A stretch of 64,000 nt of DNA from Bacteroidota bacterium (GCA_026224775.1 JAMFRP010000019.1:417712-481711); one strand, 5' to 3'; counted from the stretch's first letter, positions 21,075 through 29,909 are shown. The notes: generated by a model not told the origin, from the sequence alone. A program made the numbers and translations.

Positions 21075-22336
21075 GTTTAGCTGAAAGAGATTTAGCGGTT
21101 ATATGGCACCCATACACACAAATGAAAACCGCGCAAAAGCCAATACCCATAGTAAGAGGCGAAGGCGCTTGTTTGTATGATGAGGATGGCAAAAAATACA
21201 TTGATGCAGTATCATCGTGGTGGGTTAATATTCATGGGCATGCTAATAAATATATCGCCCAAAAAGTAGCGGAGCAGCTATTAAAGTTAGAACATGTGAT
21301 CTTCGCGGGATTTACGCACCCCACAGCTGTTGAATTAGCCGAACGGTTACTTGATATATTACCATCGAACCAAAAGAAAGCCTTTTACTCTGATAATGGT
21401 TCAACAGCTATTGAGGTTGCTATTAAAATGTGCCTGCAATACTGGAATAACCAAGGGAAACCGCGCACAAAAATGCTGGCATTTAAAAATGCCTATCATG
21501 GCGATACTTTTGGCGCAATGGCAGTAAGTGGGCGCAGTGCTTTTACCGCCGCATTTGATTCGTTATTGTTTGAGGTTGAGTTTATTGATCTGCCTGATAG
21601 GTCGAATGTTGAAAGTTTAAAGTCTAAAGTTTCGAGTCTTAAGTCTGATCTGGCTTGTTTTATATTTGAACCATTGGTTCAAGGTACAGCAGGAATGGTA
21701 ATGTATGAAGCTGAATACCTGGATGAGTTGCTTAAACATTGCAGCAATGAAGGTGTATTAACCATTGCTGATGAAGTATTTACTGGTTTTGGGCGCACAG
21801 GTAAATTATTTGCCTGCGATTATTTAAGCCAGCAACCGGATATCATGTGTTTTTCGAAAGGGCTGACCGGCGGCACTATGGCATTGGGTTTAACCACCTG
21901 TACGCGACAAATTTACGATGCTTTTTTGTCAGACGATAAGTTGAAAACGCTTTTTCACGGACACTCTTATACTGCTAATCCAGTGGCTTGTTCGGCAGCA
22001 TTAGCAAGTTTAGATATAACATTGCAGGATGCTACCATGCTGAATATCCAACGGATCGGGGCTATGCATAGTGGATTTGCCTTAAAAGTAAAGGATCATC
22101 CTAAGATAAGAACCATCCGCCAAACAGGTACTATAATAGCGATGGAATGGGAGATAGGCGATAATACCTCGTATTTTAGTTCGTTGCGCGATAAACTTTA
22201 CCAGTACTTTTTAAACGCTGGCATAATTATGCGACCATTAGGCAACATCATTTATATTTTACCCCCGTATTGCATTACCGATGATGAGCTGAACTATATT
22301 TACAGCAAAATTGAACAAGCGCTGGAGGAAATCTAA
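21071..22336 (+). CDS. bioA: Adenosylmethionine-8-amino-7-oxononanoate aminotransferase (biotin synthesis)
   Basis: Class III PLP aminotransferase of 421 aa that uses S-adenosylmethionine to aminate 7-keto-8-aminopelargonate to DAPA, the third-from-last step to biotin. BioA hallmarks: WHPYTQM near the start, AVSSWWVNIHGHANKYI, HVIFAGFTHPTAVELAERL, EPLVQGTAGM, ADEVFTGFGRTGKLFAC and the PLP lysine K263 in FSKGLTGG. No other bio gene lies in the window. A short low-complexity stretch (LKSKVSSLKS, nt about 21604-21650) sits before the EPLVQG motif. It is followed after 3 bp by a ferritin-like protein gene. Confidence 0.93.
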   Translation: MSLAERDLAVIWHPYTQMKTAQKPIPIVRGEGACLYDEDGKKYIDAVSSWWVNIHGHANKYIAQKVAEQLLKLEHVIFAGFTHPTAVELAERLLDILPSNQKKAFYSDNGSTAIEVAIKMCLQYWNNQGKPRTKMLAFKNAYHGDTFGAMAVSGRSAFTAAFDSLLFEVEFIDLPDRSNVESLKSKVSSLKSDLACFIFEPLVQGTAGMVMYEAEYLDELLKHCSNEGVLTIADEVFTGFGRTGKLFACDYLSQQPDIMCFSKGLTGGTMALGLTTCTRQIYDAFLSDDKLKTLFHGHSYTANPVACSAALASLDITLQDATMLNIQRIGAMHSGFALKVKDHPKIRTIRQTGTIIAMEWEIGDNTSYFSSLRDKLYQYFLNAGIIMRPLGNIIYILPPYCITDDELNYIYSKIEQALEEI

Positions 22337-22339
22337 AAA

Positions 22340-22951
22340 ATGGAGCTATCAACTATACTACCTAATATTATTGCCGATAAACAATTACATGCTCGCTGGT
22401 TAAACACGCTATCGCTGATGGAAAATACAGGCGCAAGGAAAATATCAGCGAGTGAAGACCCGGTTACCGTAACCTATATTATTTTAAAGCACGCGGCTGA
22501 AGAGCATCGCCATGCATTCTACCTGAAAAAACAAATAGAAAAAACAGAAGAGGGACTATGCCCAACTTATGCGGGTGAGTATTTATTAGCTCCTGCTTAC
22601 AGTAAATATTATTTAAATCAGTTAGATATTGATGTTTGCCGTTATCTGAAGTCAGAACTTAAGCTAACCGGCCACGAACTGAGGTTTGCAGCATATTTAT
22701 TAGTTACCTATGCCATTGAAGTGCGTGCAGATGAACTTTACCCGATTTATCAGGATGCATTAGATAATGCAGGCAGCAAGGTGAATGTAAAATCGATTAT
22801 TTTAGAAGAGGAAGGTCATCTGGAGGAAATGATAAATCAATTGCAGCATTTTTCGCCTGATTGGCAATCACATGCTCAAAAAGCAGTGGACATGGAAACC
22901 CGTTTGTTTAAAAGCTGGGTTAATGAATTGGGAACTGTCGTAAATAATTAA
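22340..22951 (+). CDS. Ferritin-like di-iron protein of unknown function, co-operonic with bioA
   Basis: Protein of 203 aa, all-helical in appearance. I do not recognise a named family, but the acidic/His residues fall in the four-helix di-iron pattern: E28, E55-xx-H58, E127, E157-xx-H160. This is the E/ExxH/E/ExxH layout of ferritin-like oxygenases and oxidases. No signal peptide or membrane segment. It starts 3 bp after bioA, so it is co-translated with biotin synthesis. An oxygenase or iron-handling role, perhaps in pimelate supply, is speculative. Confidence 0.7.
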   Translation: MELSTILPNIIADKQLHARWLNTLSLMENTGARKISASEDPVTVTYIILKHAAEEHRHAFYLKKQIEKTEEGLCPTYAGEYLLAPAYSKYYLNQLDIDVCRYLKSELKLTGHELRFAAYLLVTYAIEVRADELYPIYQDALDNAGSKVNVKSIILEEEGHLEEMINQLQHFSPDWQSHAQKAVDMETRLFKSWVNELGTVVNN

Positions 22952-22958
22952 AACAAAG

Positions 22959-23044
22959 CGTCATTGCGAGCGAAGCGTGGCAATCCCAAACTATGCAGAG
23001 CCGCTCTGTAAGTCGGGGATTGCCACGCTTCGCTCGCAATGACG
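22959..23044. repeat. Palindromic repeat, family A (variant), copy 1
   Basis: 86-bp inverted repeat with arms CGTCATTGCGAGCGAAGCG.. and its complement ending CGCTCGCAATGACG, around a short unrelated centre. Related to the copies at 34251, 45561, 47070 and 50546. Lies just after the bioA operon. Confidence 0.88.
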
Positions 23045-23057
23045 ATAGTTATAAATA

Positions 23058-23093
23058 AAGAAAGCCAATTGGAATATTCCAATTGGCTTTCTT
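23058..23093. terminator. Bidirectional terminator between convergent genes
   Basis: Perfect dyad AAGAAAGCCAATTGGAAT/ATTCCAATTGGCTTTCTT between the ferritin-like gene (plus) and the DUF4412-like gene (minus). Confidence 0.85.
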
Positions 23094-23112
23094 GTTATTG
23101 AAGCTTTTTTAA

Positions 23113-23751
23113 TTATTGACCCGAATTTAAATCTTCAAGGCTAACTTTTTCAAAATCGCTACCGATAACGAATGTACCGGCTGGGGCTTTACCTTCGGTT
23201 ACACTTTTAACGGTGATGCTTATTTCCTGACCTTGTTGGAAAGACGTGTATTGGATAGGAAATCCGCCTGCGGCAGCATAATAAGGTGATATAGCCGATT
23301 GCGGAACGCTTATATCATTGGTGATCCATAAATCATAGCTTTTGCCACTTTTAGCTTCTTTAGCGGTTACTTTTTTACAGTTAAATCCTGAAATTACCTT
23401 GGTTTCGGCTGTTGGTGTAAAAGTGAATGACGGTAAGCCTGCAAAAGCTTGCTCTATTTCAGCAGCAGAAGCAACTCCTGCTTTTTTCAAGCCAGCAACT
23501 GGAATATTCAGTACAATAGCAAAGTAATCATGTTTGGCATCAGATAGTATTTTTACATTTCCTGCACCAAAAGTTATTACGCTTGCTGATGAATCAGGTG
23601 TGAAATACGAGTTAACAGTTGCCGGGTTACCCCTTAATTCTGTATCATAAGAAAAGTAGCCTTCTTTATAAACTTTTTGGGCGTTCGCGTTAATAAGGGT
23701 ACCTACCGTTAAGGCAATGCTTAATGCGGCTCCTAATACTTTATTATTCAT
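23113..23751 (-). CDS. Secreted DUF4412/GLPGLI-like protein
   Basis: Protein of 212 aa with a signal peptide (MNNKVLGAALSIALTVGTLINANAQ). The mature part is strand-rich with a central FNCKKVTAKEAKSGKSYDLWITNDI motif; Cys followed by KK and the DLWIT segment are features of the DUF4412/GLPGLI-like secreted proteins common in Bacteroidota. Function unknown, probably periplasmic or surface. Single gene with its own terminator, preceded by a 61-bp gap to comEC upstream. Confidence 0.75.
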   Translation of the reverse strand: MNNKVLGAALSIALTVGTLINANAQKVYKEGYFSYDTELRGNPATVNSYFTPDSSASVITFGAGNVKILSDAKHDYFAIVLNIPVAGLKKAGVASAAEIEQAFAGLPSFTFTPTAETKVISGFNCKKVTAKEAKSGKSYDLWITNDISVPQSAISPYYAAAGGFPIQYTSFQQGQEISITVKSVTEGKAPAGTFVIGSDFEKVSLEDLNSGQ

Positions 23752-23812
23752 AGTTTTTTAGATTTTAAACCAATTTAGGGATTTGTTTATTGAAACCAAA
23801 TCTTTTTATTTT

Positions 23813-25912
23813 TTAATTAGATACAGCGATGAGTGCTTTGTTACGCTTTAACAAAATAAAATTTGCCACAGGCCACTTACTCTGTTGAATTTGATTTACA
23901 AATCTGTCGCTGTTTGCTGCACTTACAACCAACTGCTGGTAGGTATAGTTTTTATTAATGTTGTTAAAATTGGTGTATGGATTGCCGGTGATGTAAATGT
24001 AATCGGCTGTTAGTTTACTGTTTAATGCGCAATTACTTACGGCTTTATCAAATAGCAAGATCCGTTTATCAAAAAACTGGATGAGGTTTGATTGTTTCAA
24101 TGCATAATTGCTGTTAATATTCTGTTTTGGATTGTAAATGGTGACGTCTGTTAACTTGCAGCTATCCAAGTAAGGCTGGATAGAGTAGCGATAGTTTTTA
24201 TTGGTATCGCTAAGGTCTGACAGTACAATTGCCTGGTTGCCGTTTCTCATCACAATACCCATATGGCTGCGCATATTTAAAAAGGTGATGGAATGTGTAT
24301 TTACTGATGTGATCTTTTTGTAGCTAAAGCTGATGCTGAGCAATAACAGGCAACAAAGGCTTAGTCGTAATAGCCATATCTTTCTATCATAAAAGAAATA
24401 AAACAGACTGATAATTATCGCATATAGCAACAGATATTCGACAGTGTTTAGCCAGATTTTGTTGATGGTTGATAGCGGGAATTGCTCAATACCCGATAAA
24501 CCTTTATTCATAAGCAGGATAGTTTTTTCCAAAAACCATCCTAAATACCGCGATACAAAAGCTATCTGCGGCAGCAATAAATAAAGGATTCCGGTATACA
24601 TGATGATGGTGGCGGGTATGACCACCAGAACATTACTCACCAAAAAATAAACAGGGAACTGATGAAAATAAAAAGCGCTAAGCGGAAAGGTGATGATTTG
24701 CGCGGCGATGGAAACTGAACAGATCGCCCATAATTTATCAGCGAGTTTGTTTTTGAATTCGAACCAATCGTAAACTATCGGCCTTAAAACGATCAATCCG
24801 CCAACGGCTAAAAAGGCCAATTGAAAGCCAACTTCGGTAATTAAATAAGGATTGTACAAAAGCAATACAAACGCGGAAAATGCCAGGATATTAAGTGTAT
24901 TTATGTAGCGGTTATAAGTTTTACCAATCACAATCATACTCACCACCAATACCGCGCGGCATATGGCAGGCGAAAAACCCGTGAGCAAGGCATAATACCA
25001 TAAAACGCCTATAATGATTATTGCCCTTAGTACTTTACCGTATTTGTGCCGGCTTAAAAAGCTTAGGGCATAAGCCAGCAGGAAATAAATGATAGCCACT
25101 TGTGAGCCGGAAACGGTAAGTACATACACTGTACCTGTGCTGGAATACGCTTGCAGTACATCGCTGCTTAAATCTGCCCGGTAACCCAGAAGCATGGTTG
25201 ATGCCACGGCGATGGCGTCGGGGTTATGCATGTTGGCTTTGAGTTTTTTGACCAATTGTCGTCTTAGTTTTAACGCATAAGCAACAATGGGATTTCCTGC
25301 ATCATGGGCCAATACCACGTATTTATGGCCGTATAAAAACGATTGATAATAGATGTTTTGATGGGTCAAATATTGTTTGTAATTAAACTCGGCAGGGTTA
25401 AATGGTGGGTCTACGAGGGTGTAATTTGCGGGGATGAGTACTTCATCGCCATAAGTAAGGGTTTGGGCCAGGCTATCTTTTAAGGTCACTAATAGCGTGC
25501 CGTTGTTTGTTGTTTTATTGCCCTTGTTTATGCTTTGCTCTACCTTGGCGGTAAACCGGATTAATCCATTCTTTATAATAGGCTCATTGTTAATTTTGAT
25601 AATGGCGAATTGTGAAGGGAGTTTCGAGAAATGGTTTGGGCGATTTAATTCGCCGTAATTGGCTATACTGATCCAGCCGAAAATAAACAGGATTAGATTG
25701 ATGAGTATTCCGCCAAGCCATCTTGCCTTATAAATATTGAACTTTTTGTAGCTGATGTTTAGAATGATGAATGCAGCGCTTAGTGTAAGCAGTATAATTA
25801 ACAGGATGGATATTTCAGCAAATAGGGCGAAGTTTAAGCCAAAGGTTATCCCCAGCAAAAGAGGTATCAGTAAAATAACAAAAGGGATTTCGCCTTTGTG
25901 ATTTGCTATCAT
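23813..25912 (-). CDS. comEC: ComEC/Rec2-family DNA-uptake channel protein
   Basis: Inner-membrane protein of 699 aa. N-terminal TM helices, a periplasmic OB-like DUF4131 region (about 100-200), then the Competence domain with MLLGYRADLSSDVLQAYSSTGTVYVLTVSG and FSPAICRAVLVVSMIVIGK. ComEC carries the incoming single strand during natural transformation. The C-terminal about 150 residues look like a remnant of the metallo-beta-lactamase domain but have no HxHxDH metal motif, as is common in shorter Bacteroidota members. The usual SGLHV motif reads SGSQV here. Family confident; competence of this organism unproven. Confidence 0.88.
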   Translation of the reverse strand: MIANHKGEIPFVILLIPLLLGITFGLNFALFAEISILLIILLTLSAAFIILNISYKKFNIYKARWLGGILINLILFIFGWISIANYGELNRPNHFSKLPSQFAIIKINNEPIIKNGLIRFTAKVEQSINKGNKTTNNGTLLVTLKDSLAQTLTYGDEVLIPANYTLVDPPFNPAEFNYKQYLTHQNIYYQSFLYGHKYVVLAHDAGNPIVAYALKLRRQLVKKLKANMHNPDAIAVASTMLLGYRADLSSDVLQAYSSTGTVYVLTVSGSQVAIIYFLLAYALSFLSRHKYGKVLRAIIIIGVLWYYALLTGFSPAICRAVLVVSMIVIGKTYNRYINTLNILAFSAFVLLLYNPYLITEVGFQLAFLAVGGLIVLRPIVYDWFEFKNKLADKLWAICSVSIAAQIITFPLSAFYFHQFPVYFLVSNVLVVIPATIIMYTGILYLLLPQIAFVSRYLGWFLEKTILLMNKGLSGIEQFPLSTINKIWLNTVEYLLLYAIIISLFYFFYDRKIWLLRLSLCCLLLLSISFSYKKITSVNTHSITFLNMRSHMGIVMRNGNQAIVLSDLSDTNKNYRYSIQPYLDSCKLTDVTIYNPKQNINSNYALKQSNLIQFFDKRILLFDKAVSNCALNSKLTADYIYITGNPYTNFNNINKNYTYQQLVVSAANSDRFVNQIQQSKWPVANFILLKRNKALIAVSN

Positions 25913-25926
25913 TGTGATTTTGTGCT

Positions 25927-26001
25927 TGGCATTCTGAGCGCAGCGAAGAATCTGTAAAGTAGTTTACACCGTACAGATTCTTCGCTGTGCTCAGAGTGAC
26001 A
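25927..26001. repeat. Palindromic repeat, family B, copy 1
   Basis: About 75-bp inverted repeat with arms CATTCTGAGCGCAGCGAAGA.. and ..TCTTCGCTGTGCTCAGAGTG. Located between comEC and the MerR gene. Same family as 34650, 34714 and 47826. Confidence 0.85.
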
Positions 26002-26051
26002 ATTAAAGTTTAAGATTTATGATGCAATAAAGATAGTTTTTCGCGGAGAAA

Positions 26052-26387
26052 TTACAACTGGTCGCGGACTTCTAACAGGAATTTTTTTATGTTTTCGAGG
26101 GAATCGATCACCCGCTGAGTTTCTTTGGTTTCACCTGAGTTGTTTTTCAGATGATCTTTGGCACCGTTAAGGGTATAGCCTTTGTCGCGTATCAGGTGGA
26201 AGATGATTTTTAGGTTCTCGATATCTTCGGGGGTGAAATAACGGTTGCCTTTTTTGTTCTTTTTGGGTTGAAGAACGTCAAATTCTTTTTCATAAAACCT
26301 TATCAACGATTGATTAACATCAAACATAGTCGATACTTCACCCATGGTGTAGTACATCTTGCTGATCTCGTGTTCTTTGTAAGGCAT
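26052..26387 (-). CDS. MerR-family transcriptional regulator
   Basis: Protein of 111 aa from the ATG at 26387 (an upstream TTG adds two residues). N-terminal MerR helix-turn-helix (YYTMGEVSTMFDVNQSLIRFYEKEF) and wing (KNKKGNRYFTPEDIENL), then a short dimerisation helix. No Cys-rich metal-binding loop and no large effector domain, so the signal is unknown. In many Bacteroidota a similar MerR gene lies near alaS, as here (divergent, 389 bp apart). Confidence 0.88.
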   Translation of the reverse strand: MPYKEHEISKMYYTMGEVSTMFDVNQSLIRFYEKEFDVLQPKKNKKGNRYFTPEDIENLKIIFHLIRDKGYTLNGAKDHLKNNSGETKETQRVIDSLENIKKFLLEVRDQL

Positions 26388-26492
26388 ATGCAAAGGTACT
26401 TAGGAAATTCGGAAATTAAACTAAAATTGTTTTGGTTGTAATTCTGTTTTGTCTTCATAGTGTTCGGAAGATTGTCAAAAGCGGTGGGAGGT

Positions 26493-26604
26493 GCGATTCC
26501 CTCCCTTGGGAGGGCGAAGGGAGGGGTCTGGTCAGCTATCTTGCAAACGTAAACCCCTCCCCGCCACTACTCAATTCCGTCGCACCCCTCCCAAGGGAGG
26601 GAGC
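26493..26604. repeat. GC-rich palindromic repeat, family D
   Basis: Arms built on CCCTCCCTTGGGAGGG and ACCCCTCCCAAGGGAGGG with a second inner pair (GGGAGGGGT/ACCCCTCCCC). It stands out against the AT-rich surroundings; a 63-aa open frame through it is not a gene. Confidence 0.75.
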
Positions 26605-26697
26605 TAAGCAATATTCTTATTAGCAGTCCGCTTATTTTGTACATCAAACCTAAATGTTTCCATTTATCAAATTCAAGGAATTTAGAATATCAAAAAG

Positions 26698-26776
26698 TTC
26701 ACATTATTTCACATAATTTCACGATTTTTGCGCAAATGGGTATACATTATTTCACTCATTTTTCACAAAATTTCAC
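26698..26776 (+). promoter_or_regulatory. Six-copy TTCAC array directly upstream of alaS
   Basis: TTCAC occurs at 26698, 26708, 26718, 26751, 26762 and 26772, usually as ATTTCAC. Two triplets with 10-11-bp steps are separated by 33 bp, so all copies lie on nearly the same face of the helix, and the last copy abuts the alaS ATG. Looks like an operator for a cooperatively binding protein; the regulator is unknown. Confidence 0.5.
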
Positions 26777-29587
26777 ATGACCGCTACCCAGATACGCCAG
26801 GCTTTTTTAGATTTTTTTGCTGCTAAAGGACATACTATTGTGCCTTCAGCGCCTATTGTTGTTAAGGATGATCCAACCCTGATGTTCACCAACGCGGGGA
26901 TGAATCAGTTTAAGGCCATTTTTTTGGGCGAAGAACCTGCGAAGTTCCCACGCGTAGCAGATACACAACGTTGTTTGCGGGTATCGGGCAAGCACAATGA
27001 TTTGGAAGAGGTGGGTATTGATACCTATCATCATACCATGTTCGAGATGCTTGGTAACTGGAGCTTTGGCGACTACTTTAAAAAGGAAGCCATCGACTGG
27101 AGCTGGGAACTATTGACCAAAGTTTACAAATTAGACAAAGACCGGCTGTACGTTACCTATTTTGAGGGTGATGAAAAAGAAGGCTTGGCAAAAGATACCG
27201 AAACCTACGATTTGTGGAAACAGTATGTAGATGAAGCGCATATCCTCCCCGGAAATAAAAAAGATAACTTTTGGGAAATGGGCGAAACCGGTCCGTGTGG
27301 GCCGTGTTCTGAAATACATTTTGATAGTCGCCCTGACAGTGAACGTAAGGAAGTTAGCGGCGCTGTTTTAGTAAACGCCGACCATGACCAGGTTATTGAG
27401 ATTTGGAATAACGTATTTATGCAGTTTAATCGCCTGAAAGATGGCTCACTACAACCATTACCTGCACAACATGTGGATACGGGTATGGGCTTTGAGCGCT
27501 TGGTAAGGGTGCTGCAAGGCAAAACATCAAACTATGATACTGATGTTTTTCAACCGATGATACAATTTATAGCTAAAAAATCAGGAATCGCTTATCATCA
27601 ACCAAAAGATCCTGCAATTCCAGTAACTATCACTAAAGAATCAGGCGAAGTATTAGATACGAGCATATCATTCGGAGACGGAGCAGCAGAAGCAATCGCA
27701 ATGCGTGTTATGTCTGATCATATTAGAGCAGTAAGCTTTGCTATTGCCGATGGTCAATTACCATCCAACAATAAAGCCGGATACGTTATACGTCGTATTT
27801 TGCGTCGTGCTGTACGTTATCAATATCAATATTTAGGATTTAAGGAACCTTTTCTTAATCAATTAGTTCCTTTATTAGCAGAACAATTTAAAGGTGTATT
27901 TGATGAATTGTGGAATCAAAAGGATTTTGTCCAAAAAGTGATTTTAGAAGAAGAAACTTCATTTTTAAGAACATTAGCATCAGGAATTAGGAGGTTTAAT
28001 GAAATAACGGCAGTAGTTGACTTCGGTACGATTATTAAAAATGAAGATGGGTCGACTACACATCATACAAGAGAAAATGTTATTTCTGGAAAAAACGCAT
28101 TTGAATTATCTGATACGTATGGGTTTCCAATTGATTTAACCGAGTTAATGGCTCGCGAAAAAGGATGGGCTGTTGATCTAAATGGTTTTGAAGAAGCCCT
28201 CCAAGCTCAAAAATCCCGCTCTCGCTTAGCCACTACCGTTAATGCAGGTGATTGGGTTGTTTTGCGCCCGGGCGATAATACCCGGTTTATTGGGTATGAT
28301 GAGTATCAAACCCTCGACACCGAGATTTTAAAATACCGTAAAGTTGTTGCACAGGGCAAAGAGTTATATCATATTGTTTTAAGTAAAACACCTTTTTATG
28401 CTGAAAGCGGCGGTCAGGTTGGCGATACCGGTTCGATTACGAGCGAATGGTACGATGAAAGAACCGGTCCGGTGAGTTTTGATGTGATCGATACTAAAAA
28501 AGAAAACGGTTTAACCATCCATATAGCTGAATTAATGCCAATATATTCTCCTGAAGGAGAAGTGTTACCACCATCACAGAACCGTTTACCCGGGGGTACT
28601 TATATGGCTTTTGTTAATATGGGCAAACGCATGATGACCAATGCCAACCACTCGGCTACGCATTTGATGCATGCTGCTTTAAAGCAAATTGTTGGTGAGC
28701 ATGTGAATCAAAAAGGATCGTTGGTTAATCCGGATGCATTGAGATTTGACTTTTCGCATTTCAGCAAGGTTTCCGAAGATGATTTGATAGCTGTTGAAAG
28801 GGTTGTGAATATGAAGATCATGGAGAATATTCCGCTAAAAGAACAGCGCGACGTACGTTACCCGGATGCGATAGCAAGCGGTGTTACCGCCCTGTTTGGT
28901 GAAAAATATGGCGATTATGTGAGGGTAATTACCTTTGATGATAATTTTAGCAAGGAACTGTGCGGTGGTACGCATGTTAAGGCTACGGGAGAGATCGGTT
29001 TCTTTAAGATACTATCCGAAAGCGCTGTGGCCGCGGGTGTTCGCCGTATTGAGGCGATAACAAGCTTTAATTCCCTGAATTACATACAGGAGCAAAGCAA
29101 AATGGTGCAGGATGTTAAGGATCTGCTGAAAAATCCAAACGACATTGCAAAATCCATAGCTGATCTGCTGGAAGAAAATAACCGCCTGAAGAAAGCACAG
29201 GAAAAAGCAGTATTGCAAAAGGCATCCGGCTTAAAGCAAGGTTTGGCAGATAAAGCACAAACAATCAACGGTATCAATTTTATTGCTGAGCGGGTAGAAT
29301 TGCCTAATGCAGATGCTGTGAAGAACCTGGCTTATCAGCTTAAAGATATTGTAAGTGATTTGTTCCTGGTATTAGCTGCTGAGATTGACGGTAAACCAAA
29401 CTTAACCGTAATGCTGAGTGAAAACCTGGTAAAAGAAAAAGGATTAAACGCGGGTAATATTGTTCGGGAATTAGCTAAAGAAATACAAGGCGGCGGTGGC
29501 GGTCAGCCATTTTTTGCAACTGCCGGTGGTAAAGATGTAAGCGGGATTGACAGAGCGTTGGAAAAAGCTAAAAGCTTTATAGCCTAA
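26777..29587 (+). CDS. alaS: Alanyl-tRNA synthetase
   Basis: Class II aminoacyl-tRNA synthetase of 936 aa charging tRNA-Ala. N-terminal catalytic domain (TATQIRQAFLDFFAAKGH, MFTNAGMNQFK, FEMLGNWSFGDYFK), editing domain with the zinc ligands HSATHLMH (about 624) and CGGTH (about 729), and a C-terminal C-Ala domain ending GGGGGQPFFATAGGKD. About 60 residues longer than typical 875-880 aa enzymes; the extra length appears as loops near residues 275-305, 411-437 and 588-612. The stretch 27540-28200 is visibly more A-rich in codon choice than the flanks. Confidence 0.96.
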   Translation: MTATQIRQAFLDFFAAKGHTIVPSAPIVVKDDPTLMFTNAGMNQFKAIFLGEEPAKFPRVADTQRCLRVSGKHNDLEEVGIDTYHHTMFEMLGNWSFGDYFKKEAIDWSWELLTKVYKLDKDRLYVTYFEGDEKEGLAKDTETYDLWKQYVDEAHILPGNKKDNFWEMGETGPCGPCSEIHFDSRPDSERKEVSGAVLVNADHDQVIEIWNNVFMQFNRLKDGSLQPLPAQHVDTGMGFERLVRVLQGKTSNYDTDVFQPMIQFIAKKSGIAYHQPKDPAIPVTITKESGEVLDTSISFGDGAAEAIAMRVMSDHIRAVSFAIADGQLPSNNKAGYVIRRILRRAVRYQYQYLGFKEPFLNQLVPLLAEQFKGVFDELWNQKDFVQKVILEEETSFLRTLASGIRRFNEITAVVDFGTIIKNEDGSTTHHTRENVISGKNAFELSDTYGFPIDLTELMAREKGWAVDLNGFEEALQAQKSRSRLATTVNAGDWVVLRPGDNTRFIGYDEYQTLDTEILKYRKVVAQGKELYHIVLSKTPFYAESGGQVGDTGSITSEWYDERTGPVSFDVIDTKKENGLTIHIAELMPIYSPEGEVLPPSQNRLPGGTYMAFVNMGKRMMTNANHSATHLMHAALKQIVGEHVNQKGSLVNPDALRFDFSHFSKVSEDDLIAVERVVNMKIMENIPLKEQRDVRYPDAIASGVTALFGEKYGDYVRVITFDDNFSKELCGGTHVKATGEIGFFKILSESAVAAGVRRIEAITSFNSLNYIQEQSKMVQDVKDLLKNPNDIAKSIADLLEENNRLKKAQEKAVLQKASGLKQGLADKAQTINGINFIAERVELPNADAVKNLAYQLKDIVSDLFLVLAAEIDGKPNLTVMLSENLVKEKGLNAGNIVRELAKEIQGGGGGQPFFATAGGKDVSGIDRALEKAKSFIA

Positions 29588-29591
29588 AATT

Positions 29592-29625
29592 AAAAAGCGC
29601 CGGGCAATAACCCGGCGCTTTTTTT
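29592..29625. terminator. Terminator after alaS
   Basis: Stem AAAAAGCGCCGGG/CCCGGCGCTTTTT with a CAATAA loop and T run. The A-tract makes it usable by the convergent small gene as well. Confidence 0.92.
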
Positions 29626-29642
29626 ATAAAATAATTCCTGTA

Positions 29643-29909
29643 TTAAAGGGTAGGGGATTTAGCTCTTAGGCTCGGTACTAACCTCGTAATTGTATTAATA
29701 ATTTCGTTGCCTATTTTTTTATGAGAGCCGGGTAATTGCTTTAGCTTGTCGGTATAAACTCTCACCTCTTCCTCATTATCAAACAACAAAACCGCATCAT
29801 TATTTACTTCGTTGTCAATTCCTTTTGGAGGGAGTGGTAGTAAATAATTCATAAACGACGAAAAATTAATTTTCGAAGGCCCGTTCGATGGAATGCTTAT
29901 TCGTAACAT
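29643..29909 (-). CDS. Small hypothetical protein
   Basis: Protein of 88 aa from the ATG at 29909 (a TTG at 29951 would add 14 residues). No family recognised. No signal peptide or TM segment; the middle is acidic (NDAVLLFDNEEEVRVYTDKLKQL) and the ends hydrophobic/basic. It lies convergent to alaS with a shared terminator and has plausible Bacteroidota codon use, but the evidence for expression is only the open frame. Confidence 0.5.
   Translation of the reverse strand: MLRISIPSNGPSKINFSSFMNYLLPLPPKGIDNEVNNDAVLLFDNEEEVRVYTDKLKQLPGSHKKIGNEIINTITRLVPSLRAKSPTL

Larger units (their letters stand above)
26388..26776. other. Divergent region merR-alaS with a palindrome and a TTCAC array
   Basis: About 390 bp without a credible gene. 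It contains a long GC-rich inverted repeat (26493-26604) and, next to alaS, six phased TTCAC motifs (26698-26776), both listed separately. Confidence 0.6.

Noticed and set aside
26432..26623. 63-aa open frame upstream of alaS
   Set aside because: Runs through the GC-rich family D palindrome; composition is repeat-derived.
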